A DNA stretch of 64,000 nt from Apteryx mantelli. Its lineage: Eukaryota > Chordata > Aves > Apterygiformes > Apterygidae. The DNA lies in NCBI RefSeq assembly GCF_036417845.1, contig NW_027118693.1, positions 5,156,001-5,220,000 of the forward strand, written 5' to 3'. Shown here piece after piece: positions 43,140-55,628 of the stretch (positions within the stretch are counted from its first letter, which is position 1; each line of letters begins with the position of its first letter). The notes under the pieces are model-generated. The model saw only the letters and a list, made by a program, of their open reading frames with translations. It had not been told where the DNA came from and ran no database searches. The position numbers and the translations under genes were made by a program.

Positions 43140-46100
43140 CCATGGGATAGCACTAGATGGCCACTGGAAATGGACATTCATGAAGTTCATTTTAAAAAAC
43201 ACGTTAGTGTTTCTTTGTTAGGCTTAAACATGAGAAACAGATGAAACCAGAATACATCATGTGCTCATTCAAAACTTTTGTGCTTAACAAAACTCTTAAT
43301 TTCTCCTACTAGGCACCCTGTGGATTAGAGGCAGTGACAAGCTCATTAGGGTTCCCACAGTCTTACAAACTCCCAGGGGAAAGTCTCCCAGCATGAAGTG
43401 AAATCACAGGACTAAAGTGCCTTGGAGGTTTAATGGGGCTTGCTGAGGGCTGTTAGAGATAGAGCTGCTGCCAGAAGTCCATGTCTTTCACCAGGCACTG
43501 ATTAGACCAGACCATCAGAGGCACCACTTGCAGGAAGACAAAGGAAAGGGACAGAGGTTCTTCCCTCAAGTAGCACCTTTGATGTGGGGTGCCTCTTCCA
43601 TTTTTGACACACGTGCACTCACAGTGTTTTAATGCTTTGCTTCAATGCAGTCTGCACATCCCTGCAGCCCCAGCCCTGTGTAACTCTCCCCACATCATCC
43701 TCCGTCCTCAAGCAGTGCCTCTCAGGGATGAAATGTAATCCTTGCAACTTCAATCTTCCTGATATTCCTCAGTCCTAGACTGCAGGCCCCCTGCAATATG
43801 ACCCCATCTGTTGGTACCCAATGTCTTCACAAGGAACCTCATGGTATCCGAAAACTGCTCCGCATCCCCCAGATCCCACTGTTTGAGTGGTGCCTCTCAA
43901 TCAGAAATCACAAGCCACGCTATGTAGCACCTGCCCTTTTTATCCCTGAACTTCCACTCACCACCAGAAGTTTTAGTCTTCAGCTCCTCCTTCTCCCAGC
44001 TCATAAAGTGGGCACTTGGGATGCTCTGTAGTGTGTAAAGGGCTGGTAAATGAAACCAGGGCATGCAAGAGACTGGCAGCCACCTGCTGCAACAGCTAGA
44101 TAACAGGCTGGATATCCTAGGACATGTAAAATGGCACTAGACAGCTGCTTAAGCAATTGAAGGCTGGTCGGTGGAGTTACTCCCCAGCCCTATGAACTGA
44201 GTACATTTCCATGTGAGATCAACTACGCAGCTCAAGTGGAGGTACCTGCGCAAGAACACCCACAGTCAGGTGTCTAACTCTCTGAACTGAATCTCCTCCG
44301 AGGCATCTTCCTTAGGATGATTTGCATCCCATTGGAAAATCAACTTGTTCTCTTCATTGATGGCCAGGGTACATCAAGCTGTGGCTGTCTGCACTTAAAA
44401 TATCTCCGTTTAGCCAAGGCAGAATCTCTTCCTGGGGTCTTCATTTCTCAAGGATAGAGAACACTTTTTACATCCAAACCCTCTCCCCACCCCACCCTAC
44501 CCCACACCTCCCTCCCTAAAGAAGCAAAGCAAAAGAAACAAGACTTGAGAGCTGGAGAAAATGCTTTGCTGTGAGGGTTTCAGATTCTGCCATAGGCACA
44601 GGAACTTCCTCCCACGGAGCCCCCTCCCCAGCTAGCAGGGAAGGGCAGGGATGGGGTACAGTAAGGAAACGTAGCTTGTGAGCTGTATGGCAAGAGCTGT
44701 GAGAAGGGGTCGGATAGCAGTGTACTGTTTAATAGACTACAGTCAGGAAGCAATCAAGGGGACATTTTACCCTGAAGAACTTCAAAAATGAACCCTGAAG
44801 AGAACAAAATCTACAAAATTGAGACGATAATTGCTGTAAAGGAAGAAAGAAACAGCTGCTGGTAAAATGGTGTGGCTGGTCCATAAATTGAACAGTTGCA
44901 TAGAAGCCTCCCAAGTGTGCACACCTAATTTTGGGGAATGGAGTGGGGGAAAAAAGAGGATAGAGGACAGTGCTTTTTACATCGGACTGCCTAGCAATGC
45001 CAGCACCAGGGTTTGCCACCAAACCCGACTCAGACTTTGCCATAGGGCAGGTGAGGACCCTGGAGCACTCAGGCAAGTGAGAGCTGGGGCTGGCAGAAGT
45101 ACAGTACCTGCACAGCTGGATTAACACCAAAGATAAACTACCTTTGGAACTGCGCTGCTGGGTATGGCATGGCACTATCCTTCACAGAGAGGCTGTTCAC
45201 TGCCCCTCTCCATCCTGGTGGATAGCAGGAACAATCTTACTCACCCCACAGCAAAGCTTCAATGATTGACTTGCCAGCCATAATCCTGGTCTACATGGTA
45301 TAATTAAGAAAACAAAGCTTAAAATAGATGAAATCTTCAAAGCTTTTGTACAGCCGGGGGCTAGTGCAGGGCAATTAGCTGCCTGATTTAGAGTTTAGGT
45401 CTCAGCTCGGATCTTAGCTTAGCTTAAGCTCAGAGCTAAGATTTAGACCTGAGCTTGCACTAGATGCTCTGACAACTGAAATTAGGTGGAAAAAATTCAC
45501 CTGCATATCTCCATATTTGTATTTCCTTATTCCTGGGGTAGTAGGACCTTAATATCCCACACCCAGATACTTGATACTCCCAGTCTTTTGCAGTGCAGCC
45601 ATTTCAGGCCTTCTCTGAATGCCACACAGCTGACACCTGAGAGAGCACTGAGTTACTTGCCAAGGCTTACACTGTGGAGCAGGCAGAAGGCAGAGGCAGG
45701 ACCTATCAGCCACTTCTGGAGTTGCATCCTGGTTCTTCAAGTGTCCTGTATGAACAGAGAGCAATATGGAGTTCTAACACGAGCACGGAAGTGCAATGAA
45801 ATCAAACTCCCAATGACACACTGAGGAAGAGTACCAAACTGTCTCTTTTTTGTAGGCAGTTTGCACTATGTTAACCAGATATGGATCTAGAATAAGATGA
45901 TGTCCAGGATGAGACGGGAGCTGGGGCATTTCTGAGCAAGAAAGGAACAATTTGGCAGAAGCTTTTGCTTTTGCAAAATTGAGTTCTTATGTATATTTCT
46001 TTGCTCTATCCAAGCACTGCGTGAAGGCAAACTGGACCTGATTTGTCCTGGGTGAATGCATGTTAAGCCCCATTTCTACAGCTAGAATGGCAGCTGTGAT

Positions 46101-46605
46101 GGGGAATGAGAAACAGAAGTGATAACTGCAAATAGCTAAAGAATGGAGGAGGTGCAATCAGTCTCAGACAATTGTATACACCTTGGAGAAAGCTGCAAAG
46201 TCTAAGCTGCTCTTCTGTACTTCCTCTGGGGTCCATGGAGAGAGCCTTCCTTAAGGAAATCCATTGCTTTCCCATTCATTTGTGCAGAGCGCTTCTGGTA
46301 AATCACTCTCTTCATAATGTTTCCTGTTGGCCAAGGGGACCATGTCTTCATCTGGAGGAAAGATGATGGTCCACAATGGGAGCAGATACTGCTGGAGTGG
46401 TTTCAGCTGCCCACATGAAGTAGGATAAGTCATGCCTCCTAAATTCTGCCTTTTCTTCCTGGGGAATCAGAAGAGAGGCTCGATGATAAGGTCAGATGTA
46501 GCTATTACATTAAAGACATCTATACTTGGGCAAGAGAGATCCTTCCGCAGACTTTCAGGTGGCAGAATCAGAGAGCAGTGAAGCCACTCCATTCTGACTG
46601 GACAT
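43140..46605. other. Single-copy stretch, no gene seen
   Basis: No OR or transposon text recognised; frames up to 148 codons (44729-45175 minus) have no motif. It contains a possible hairpin at 45396-45455. Confidence 0.5.
45396..45455. repeat. Imperfect hairpin
   Basis: GATCTTAGCT at about 45410 can pair with AGCTAAGATT at about 45434, and outer AGCTC with GAGCT near 45451, around an AT-rich loop. No known RNA family is recognised. Confidence 0.4.
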
Positions 46606-46611
46606 AAAGGA

Positions 46612-46800
46612 AAAAATGACCACGAGGAGAGTCAGGTGTTGGAACACATTGCCCAGACAGGCTATGGAGTGTCCCCTCTTGGAGGTTTTCAAGACACCAC
46701 AGGACAAGCCCAGAGCCTCCTGGTCTGACTTCACTGCACACCATGCTCTGAGCAGCTGCGCAGCCTGGATGACCTCCCAGGGTTCCTCTCTCCCTTTCAC
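46612..46800 (+). mobile_element. CR1 3'-end fragment
   Basis: Plus strand gives VRCWNTLPRQAMECPLLEVF, the equivalent of the CR1 block ...HWNRLPREVVESPSLEIF before the 3' UTR. Confidence 0.65.
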
Positions 46801-47439
46801 ACTCAGTGGAGAGGCAGAGGAGTCTCCTTGTCATGAGGCGCAAGTCAAAGAGAGCTGAGAGGAATCATGCCCTCCTGCTCCCCTTGACCTAAAGCAGGGG
46901 CAGAGGAGAACGCTGTGCACCTCCCGTGTAGGAAAGAGGAATCCTGTGTGTGAGTCTGTAGCAGTAACTTGGCTTCCTCTGGCTCCCAGCAAGTCAGGTA
47001 CCTTTGCCTCTGGGAAAGGTGTGGGTTTCCTCTCTCCTCAGAGGGCAGAGCCTGGCACCTCTGAGGGTGAGGCATGGCATCCCCCATTGCAAGTCTCCAA
47101 ACACCTGCTGACTCTGCTTTTCTGCCCACTGACCACTCATGGAGTGTGCAAGGAGAAGCTGTGGCACCTGTCTCACTCTAGTTCTGCCCCATGAGTTTGA
47201 AGAGACCAGTGCTCATTCCCCTGGCTCGTGCTCACTCTTCCTAAGAGCATGCTGAAAGGCCATAGAGGTGTGGGCGAGGGCAGATCAGAGCTTTCATCCC
47301 CACAGGGCTACAGTTACCCAGGGCTCACTTTCTGCAGCACAAAGAGAAGCTGAGCTGCAGCAAGGACCTTCAGGAGACTCACTTGTGCCATAAACACCAG
47401 AGACACTGCAGAGCAGGTGACATTCAGGTGCTGCTAAAG

Positions 47440-48035
47440 ACTCACAGCAGGAGATGTGGAAAGACAGTTCGCAGCATCCTAGTCCAGATGCTTTTGCTCC
47501 TGGGCATCTGATCCGGTCTGGTAAACTCGGAGGAATAAATTCTGGACAGCATTGCTAATTGCCGCAGTTGGTTTATTCCTGCTGTGATAGTAGCCCACCT
47601 GGTGAGCCCGTCATCAATGTCCACGGCAGTTGGCCAGGTTAACCGCACCATGCTCAGCACCCACTCCATTAGGGAGGGGGAAACGCTTTGGTTTTGCTGC
47701 TGCAGGGTGCGGAGGGTGTTGCACATCTGGCATCCTGGCACAAAGCCCCCGTCTTATCCAGTTCCCCTCTAGTAAAATAAACCACATCTGACCCAGCATC
47801 CCACAACCTTAACAGCCACTCTAGTAACCCTTCACGGGGCTGCTGCCTGTAGCGCCCCTGCTTATCCTGCAGCTCCGATGCTTTAAAATCACCAGCAGTT
47901 GTGGTCCCTTCAAACTGACTGCATGCAGTCCGCTAAGCCGCTGCTCTGCCACCGGCCGGGCAGCTGCCTCCCCCTCATGCTCTGGGTCTGACTCCAAACC
48001 AGGGAGGTCATCACAGTCCCAGATATTGCCATCCC
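47440..48035 (-). mobile_element. Endogenous retrovirus gag-like relic, antisense
   Basis: Minus-strand frames contain gag-like text in order, spread over at least three frames: an acidic stretch (IWDCDDLPGLESDPEHEGEA), then WFILLEGNW, then a CQMCNTLRTLQQQ block and LTWPTAVDIDDGLTRWATI, ending with MPRSKSIWTRM. This resembles gag proteins of avian endogenous retroviruses by general appearance; exact family is uncertain. Multiple frameshifts and stops make it non-functional. No pol, env or flanking LTR is visible, and it ends where the direct repeat at 48036 begins. Confidence 0.55.
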
Positions 48036-48565
48036 AAATATTCATTCACCACTTCTAATTTTTCAAATATACTTCAGAAAGGAAACAGACGGGTCTTTTC
48101 CAAAGTATTCATATTCATATTTCCAAAGTATTCATTGATGAAAAGAAATGAAAAAATGGAAAGGCTACATCTCTGATTACTATGGTATACTGAACCAAAG
48201 TTAGTGTAAGTCTGTACTACTTTTAGAATGACAGCGTATGAAGGAAAAAAACAAAACAAACCATGCATTTCTCTTTAATGGTAACTCCTTTACACAACTA
48301 AAACTGGAGAGCATAAAAACAAGCACTCAGAAGTACCATCTTCTGCATCTGAAATATAGTCTATCCAAGAAAGAAAACACATGGAAGCTAATATCAAAGG
48401 TAATTCACAGGTGGTGGGAAATGCAAAGAGCAACAAAATACATTTTAGTGTTTACAGAATGCTTTGTCTTTTTTTTTTTTTTAATATATATTCTCCATGA
48501 TTTCCAGCCCGTATTTGATTTGGGCCTTCCTGTCCCGTGAGCTGATGCTTAACCAAAGATAGAAG
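48036..48565 (+). repeat. Direct repeat, right copy (partner 30680-31235)
   Basis: Same orientation as the left copy, with small indels such as a duplicated CCAAAGTATTCAT near 48100-48135. Coding potential absent. Confidence 0.85.
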
Positions 48566-49695
48566 ACATTCCAGATGTCTTGTGAAACACATATAAATAT
48601 GCAGCTTAAATGATTTAGATCATAATAGGTCACCTTTCAGGAAGGGTTCCTTGGAGGAGTTTATTGAAGATAACACTTCTGAGACCTGTCAAATCCCAAG
48701 TTTTCTTGGACGAGAGGCATAGCAGTTGCCTCTCTCTCCTGTTAATAAAGGCTTATTGGGGGGTAGTAGCAATAAACATGATTGGTGTGGACACTCTTTT
48801 CTTCTAATATGGCAGTATTCTAGAAACTCTTTCCTTGTAATGCAGTAGTATCCCCCACTTAGCACTTAATTAACCATCCAAGTAACTCCCCAGTGCAGTG
48901 AAATAAGGGGCTGGGGGGGCAGGGTGGGCAGACAGGGTCCTGATCTCTCCCTGCCAAAGGGCTCGCTCCTTGGGCATCTCTGCTGCAACCTGCACACTGC
49001 GCACTGCCCCGGGCACCAACACAAGACAGCCAGGGGCTGACATCCAGGAGGAGACCACAGAGAAAAGTCTTGACACAGTGAGATATTTTTCTCTAACATA
49101 GTTAACAAGGAAACGGTCTTGTCATGATGGAGCGCTCAGAGGAACTCTTGTGAGTGGCAATGCCACGGTTGTTACCTTTCCAAATGGGCAAATAAGGAAA
49201 ACTTCCCAAGACAAAGTATTTCTTCAGAAAAGAATTGGCCTCTTACAACCACTTCTCCCAGATGCGCATACTACAGTGAGTGAGGTTGCAAGGCCTCAGA
49301 GCTTATTGTTATGCTGAAAACGAAGCAAATCCCAGCATTGCTTTTGGACCCTGAAAATACTCGCCTGATGCTCAAGCACTTTCCTCTAAGTCAGCAAGAA
49401 ATACTTGTAGGGTCATAGCTGAGGATCAGCTTGCAAAGTTGAAGCGGTTTTATGCAAATAACTCTGCAAGGCCCCCCAGAGTTATGGTCCTCACCTTCGC
49501 ACATGCTCCTCTCTTCTCTGAGGGAGTTGTTTCTAACCTGGCAGGTCAGCTGTCCATCTCAGCTGAGCACATTTCGCAATGTGTCAGTAGGTTGGCTGAG
49601 GCCTGCAGTTTGTGAAACTCTTGCCAGGATCTCCTGCCAGGATGACCTAACTAAACCCCCAGGTTCAGCTGCTCAGAGACAAGTAGCACCACCAG
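48566..49695. other. Stretch without recognised features
   Basis: No OR or transposon match seen; a G-rich tract at 48910-48930. Confidence 0.5.
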
Positions 49696-49699
49696 CACC

Positions 49700-50375
49700 C
49701 AAGCCATGGGCCTGCTGCTGGTCTATCAGCTGCTAAGGCAGGAGTGACCTTGCATGCACATGCCCCAGCCAGGAGCCTGCTGCTAGCCTATTGGAGGCTG
49801 AGACAGAAGTGACCTCCCAAGGAAGAACACAAACCTTCTCCATCAGAGAAGCTGAAAGGCCATCAGCAGCCGTGTGGGCTTGGGAGATGATTGTAAGATG
49901 ATCTCCTCTGGCTGAGCAGCTGATAGGCCAGCACTTGGCTAATGCTTGGGGCAATTGGTTGTGAGGTCACTTCTGCCTGAGGACCTGATAAACCACCAAG
50001 AGGCACAGGGCTGGGATGTTGATGGTGAGGTCATTTAGAACTGAGTAGCTGAGAGGCCAGAAACAGTTGCAGGGCTTGGATGGTGACTGTGAGATCACTT
50101 CTATCTCCGCCGCTGACAGGCCAGCAGCAGGCACATGGCTCACATGGTGACTGTGAGGTCATTTCTGAGTATGTGACTGGATGGAAGCAAGAGCATGCTG
50201 ATGTCATTTCCCTAAGAGAAGGAGAAAGATGAGCAGCAGGCCCCTTGGCTTGGCAGGTGCTTATGAGGTCTGTTGTGTCTGGTCAGCTGAAAGGCCAACA
50301 GGAGGCTGATGGGTGGGGACATTTTTGTGAGATCAGTTGTGTTTCAGAAGCTCATAGGCCATGAGAAATTCCAGA
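49700..50375 (+). repeat. 64-bp minisatellite with two inverted leading units
   Basis: Units of the form GCTGATAGGCCAGCAGCAGG ... GTGAGGTCACTTCTGCCTGA recur. The AGGCC anchor falls at 49857, 49925, (degenerate 49990), 50054, 50118, 50292 and 50356; most steps are 64 or a multiple with small deletions. Two units at about 49705-49755 and 49775-49820 are in reverse orientation (GCCTGCTGCTGGTCTATCAG and CAGAAGTGACCTCC), so the array has an inversion centre near 49830. Several units keep TGAGGTCA or TGAGATCA. Confidence 0.88.
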
Positions 50376-50599
50376 AGAAGAGCCCATGTGGCATGGGAGC
50401 AAGCCAGGAGGAGAAAACCCATGCCCTGTGTTCTGGCAAAAATGCTGTGATCGGTGGCACAAGGTCCAATGGTGGCCAGTTACTAGCAACATCCCTCGGT
50501 GATCAACGCCTAGGGCAACGCTCTCTAACTTCTACATTAATGCCATAGGATGGAGCACACTCTCAGCACGTTTGTAGACAATGCGCAATTGAGGGGAGC

Positions 50600-50698
50600 C
50601 CCAGAGCAACCTCGTCCAGTTCCCTCTGCTTTGAGCGTGGGGTGGGACTAGGTGACCTCCAGAGGTCTCATCCACCCTAAGTGCTGTGATTCTGTGAA
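50600..50698 (+). mobile_element. CR1 3'-end fragment at the end of arm C
   Basis: GGTGGGACTAGGTGACCTCCAGAGGTCTCATCCACC and then AGTGCTGTGATTCTGTGAAT is the CR1 3' terminus with its ATTCTGTG repeat. Only the last 20-25 bases are shared with arm B (29290-29312, minus). Confidence 0.8.
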
Positions 50699-50699
50699 T

Positions 50700-53600
50700 C
50701 TTTCCCGGGAGATCTCGGTAAAGACAGCATAGGCAGAGGAAGAAGAAAGGACAGAGAGGCAGAAGAAGGGATAGGAAATATGTCAGTTTAAAAATAGTAC
50801 TTCCTCAGAACAAAGTTTCTCCATTCAGAGTGTTGGGAAGAAAGGTCTCGGCATGACTGACTGTACCTGCATATATATATATGCAAATACAGGGAGCAAA
50901 TACTATAATTCATGCACATGGTCTTGCCACTAAAAAAGAAAGAAAAGCTTCATTAGAACTGAAAAAAATATCTGAACTTCTGGAAAGGAATATATAATTT
51001 CTTTTCCATTTTTGTATGGAGATATTTTTTGGATAGGTTTTCAGGCCTTTATTCCTTTGCCCACATAGAGGGGCTATTGCTGCCTGAAATGCCCAGGGGT
51101 ACCTGTGTTCCCATGTAGTGCTGGGAAATGTGACCCAGGACCTGCAGGAACCTTTCTGAAGCGTTAGCTGGTCACCAAGAGAAGTCTCTCAAGACCTCTC
51201 AGGAAGAAACCTTCTTTCTCTCCCTTGACTAAAAGGGAAGTCCAGACAACTGCATTAGACAGAGACAGCTGCACTGAAGGGCTCTGGCATCGGGTGAGAC
51301 CTGTCTCATCCCTGTTGTCACCTCAAATGGAGTTGCACTTCATTTACTGTGCAGGGAATGCAAAGGGAGTGCACCTCGATGTTTAGGGACTCCTTTAAGA
51401 CATCACCACAACACAGGTGTGCTGAGATTTGTGCAAATTTGGCCATCCAAAAACAGAGTGTTTCATTGAAGCTGGTTGCCCTGCTTCCCCCTATCAGGCG
51501 AGAGAGCTCGACACCTCAGAGCAGGAATGGCTCTGCCCAAAGAGTAAGGAGTTGCATGGACTGTCCCAGGCAGGCAGTGGTTTGGGCCACTAAGCTCTGT
51601 GCGAGACATAAAAGTATTTCTTTTTAATGATGTGGGCCTGATTATAACAAAAATGTTTAGAAAATGTCAATAAAAATGAAACAAGAAAGAAATTTTAAAA
51701 AGGATGTAAACAAGGAAATGTTTAGTCACACTTTTCAGTTTTTAACATTCTTTGTTCTTATAGCCCTCCTTGATTATGTTTTTGTGTTGTTGTTGTTGCT
51801 GGTGGTGTATTTTGTTTCTTAATATACTGGTCTTTAGAGGTGATTTTGGTGGTCTTTGTTAAGGAAAGTGATTTTCAGAATTGGGGTGGGATGCCGTCAC
51901 AGGGTCATGGACGTCTGGTGCCATTGTAGGTGCCCTGGTCCCCCCTGCCCAGCCTCCTTCTGCAGCCCTGAGGGGCTCTGGTCTCCCACAGGTCCCCTGT
52001 GAGAGTTGCCAGGCCCAGGCAGGTACCTCAGAGACACCGGGGCCTCTCCAAGTGCTGCTGGGTGTTTTTTGGGTAGACACCTGAGCCAGGCCTGGAAAGG
52101 TGAAGAACTGTTTTCAACATTCCAAAAATATGAACACACTTTCATCAGCAAAAATGATTGACTAATGTCAACGTCAATGTTTTCCCACGATGAAATAGTG
52201 GAAATTTTCAGGAAGAGTATTAATCTCAGGAGAAGAAATGTTGATCTGTCCCTCTCAACCTGCGTTACCACTGCTCTGTCCGTTATGCTGTGGATGTGGT
52301 ATTAGTAATCTTTCACATAGTTGCACATGTCTTGATTCAACTGATCATTTCTAAAGGCATCTTTGCATCAGACTGTCTGGACTTAGGCACTTTCCATAGC
52401 TGCCCAGTTTTCCTCCTCCCCCCTTTACTCTTTAGCCATTCAGATACCTCTCAACTCTCTGGTTGCTGCTCTGAGCTTCAGAGGGTCTGAAGCTTGCCTC
52501 GTCTTTCAGGAGTCGTATTGTCTCTTTAGCCAACTCCTTAGCTGTGTTTCCGTCTCTCCTTTCCTATCTATCATCTGTCAAAAACATCTCAGGAAAAGTT
52601 TTTCTTGTGGAAAGTGCACCTCACTGGAGGCAGCTTGGCCTTAACATACAGTTGGGGAGTGTATTTTATTTTTTTACTAAACTCTATCACCTGTTGTATT
52701 TGTTTATTTGCAGTTAAGAAAAATCCTCCTGTGTCTGCAACTAGTTCTCTAAGGAAAGTAGGTGGGAATCAGTACATAGGAGCTGTAGCATTCAGCTACA
52801 GACTTGGGTGGAAAAGGTGCGCTCTAAGCCCCCAGTGGCTGATGAGGGAAATGGCAGGGCTGGGGAGGTGAGGAGGAAGGTTGGCCGTAAACGTCTCACA
52901 TGAAGGATGCTGCTTTTCCTACATGTCCAGACTTCCTTAGGGAAAATGAATTCCCTTCTTGTCCCCGGCCAGGTGTCCTGCCCAGTTAAGAGATGGGAAT
53001 AGGGGCTTCCAGAGTGAGACACTGCGACCTCTTGCAGATAAACGTCCTCTGATGAGACAAACTGAAATGCTGAAATTGGTCTGTCTTCAGTGTTTAGAGA
53101 GATCATCAGTGCTTATTTTAGTCTTCCTCAATAAACATTTCCCAGGAGGAGGGAGTACAAAGGACAAATTAAGTCACATCTTCAGCTGGGCCGCTGTTCC
53201 CAAGGGGGGCCAGGCTCCTGGGACAGAGGGAGCTCCTGGCAACCTGGCAGCACTGCTGAGAGACAGCTGCGTGCAGGAGCAGCTCTTCTGCAAAGAGCAG
53301 CAGGGCTCCAGGCACTACCTGCAAGTGCCAAGATGAGATGAAGAAGATGAGCAAGATGAGTGAGACAGAAGTTCAAGGCAATCAGGAGTGGGTAGACGGC
53401 TGAGAGCTCACTGGAGGAGAAATCTTCACAGCCCCTAACACAGTAAGTCTCTGGCTGCAGGGAAGTGCAGCTGAGGCATCCTGAGGTTTTCTCTAAAGCT
53501 AGCACATCCCATGGCTGATAGGGTCTGTCAGGATGGGTATCCCAGTCCCTCCTGTGTGGGGCAGGAGATGCTTTAGAGCAGGGATTCCCAGCCACTCCGT

Positions 53601-55600
53601 CAGAGGGAAACGGCGTCCTGCTACCTTCTCCCAGGGATGCTGCAGGGGTGTGAAGCAGGGGTGTGCACACAGATCTGCTCAGGGCTGTAATTCAGAGCAG
53701 TGTCCCTGCACCCCAGAGTGCTGTGTGTCCGGGACAGTGACTCTGCCTCCTGCGAGGGTCAGCACTCAGCCTGCCCGGGGAACTCCCCAGGGTGCTGTGG
53801 GGAGAAGTTCTGGGTGGGATGATTGACTGCCAGCAGGACATGTTCATTTTCCTGTTGAGAGGGTGCTGCATGGGTCAGGGCTGCTCTCAGCTCCGGCTCA
53901 CCCTGAGAACATTTCTGGAGGGGGCTTTCCAAAAGCAAGGTCAAGACAGGCATACCTGAAAGGGAATCAGGAGTCTCTGCTTTCAGTTTTATTCACTTTG
54001 TTGGGATCTGTCAGGTTTAAACAGGGGATTGAGACTGCAAAATAGTGACAGTGAGAGAGGAACAAATGCCTTCATGCACCCCTCAGCCTACAGACAAAAC
54101 CAGCATCACCTTTACAGCTTCATCAAGGTTTCTCTCAGATGCTCCTTAGCCCCTGCAAACACCGAGGTGCCCCTGGGCAGTGCCCTGCTCCCGGGAGGTT
54201 TCTGCAGGGCAGAGCTGAGCACCCAGTGGGTGGAATGGGGTCTGTGAGCACTGACATGACATGTGGCACAGAGAAAGAGCTGCCTGCAGGGATAGCTCCA
54301 GGCATAAGAGTCTCGTTCAAAGTGTGAGAGGAAACTACAAGCTCCAATGTCTCATCTCCTCTCCCAGCACAGCCCTCAAGGCTGTGGGGTCCAGGGCATG
54401 GGCTGTTTCCTCGCAGATGGACATCCGGAGAGGAGAAACTCCAGAGTGTCCCCTGTCTCTCCATGTCCCTTCTTCCTTTAGAAGAAATATCATGCTATTG
54501 CTGTGTGTTTCCCCACCTGTCCATGCTGCCCTTGTCCTTCCCCTTGGACTCTCTGGGCAGGGGCATTTCAGAGGCAATTCAGACACCAATCCTGCAGGTG
54601 CTGCCATGCAGACATGTCCTTGGCATTGAAGTGCCCAAGTGCCCCTCTAAACTGTGGGGCTCCGGGCAATGCCGTTTGGGGGCTGGGAAGGAGCCAACTC
54701 TCTCTTCAGGACACCCCATCTTTAGGATGTCTGACTGTTTCTTGGGGGTGTCTGGCTGAGCTTCAAGCTGCCCTCCAGAAGGGCACAGTTCTCCCATTGC
54801 ATCTGTGTGTTATCTAGGTGCCCCATGCAGAAGCCACCTAGATGCTAAGGCCGTGAAAATACTGCATGTGGGCAACTGGCATGACCCCGATGTCTTCCTG
54901 GCTAAAAGGGGAGTACTGAGACCTTCCTCGGATCCTCTGAGAAAGGCTCCTGGGCTTGGTGATCTGCATTTTGAAACCAGATTCCTCTGCTCTCAGCAGA
55001 GTCTTTTCTTTTTATGGTAACATGAGTTCAGAAGTCCTCCGCCTCAGAGGTGCACGCACAGGGCAGCTGGGAACAAGACTGATGGACACGCCAGCTCTCC
55101 TCGCTCTGCACTAAAGACAGAGTGAAGCCTTTGGCCTCTCAGGAATCACAGCTATTCACTCGAAGTGCAGCTGCAGTGCTGAGGATCTCTGTCTCCAAGA
55201 ATCCTCCTCAGGGATGACAGGGGAATCTAAAAGAAAACAAAAGAATCCTTAAAGCTATTGAAGAGCACACATTGTCTAGAACGGAGAGTGAAGATGCTGG
55301 AAAGCCCTTCAACATTGTGAGTGGATGAAATCTGACTAAAACTGTGACTTTGAAAGTTTAGTCACCTGTGCTCCCATGTTCCCACTGCTGTGGGTCAGGA
55401 CTGCCTCCTCCGGAGCCCATGGGAAGAGGCCCCTGCTCCTCCCGGCAAACTCAGGCAGCACAGAGGGGAGCTCAAGCCATGGAGCTCAGTGACGGTCCTG
55501 GCAAGATGAGGAGAGATAATGTGTATGTTTGGGGGTTCTGTGCAAAACTATTGCTCATACAAAACTGTCTCCTGTCTTCTCAGTGTCTCCTCTTCCTTGG
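50700..55600. other. 5' flank of OR14 copy C, no separate gene seen
   Basis: All of it is duplicated in B. It presumably contains the untranslated 5' exon(s), intron and promoter of the OR. The frames of 70-160 codons are identical in B because the DNA is identical and are not called. Confidence 0.55.
53443..53448 (+). promoter_or_regulatory. Candidate splice donor of a 5' non-coding exon (copy C)
   Basis: CA then GTAAGT, homologous to copies A and B, about 2.2 kb before the OR exon; a candidate acceptor TCTTCTCAG ends at 55583. Confidence 0.4.
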
Positions 55601-55628
55601 ATAGTCACAGTGGGCCCTGAGGGAGCAA

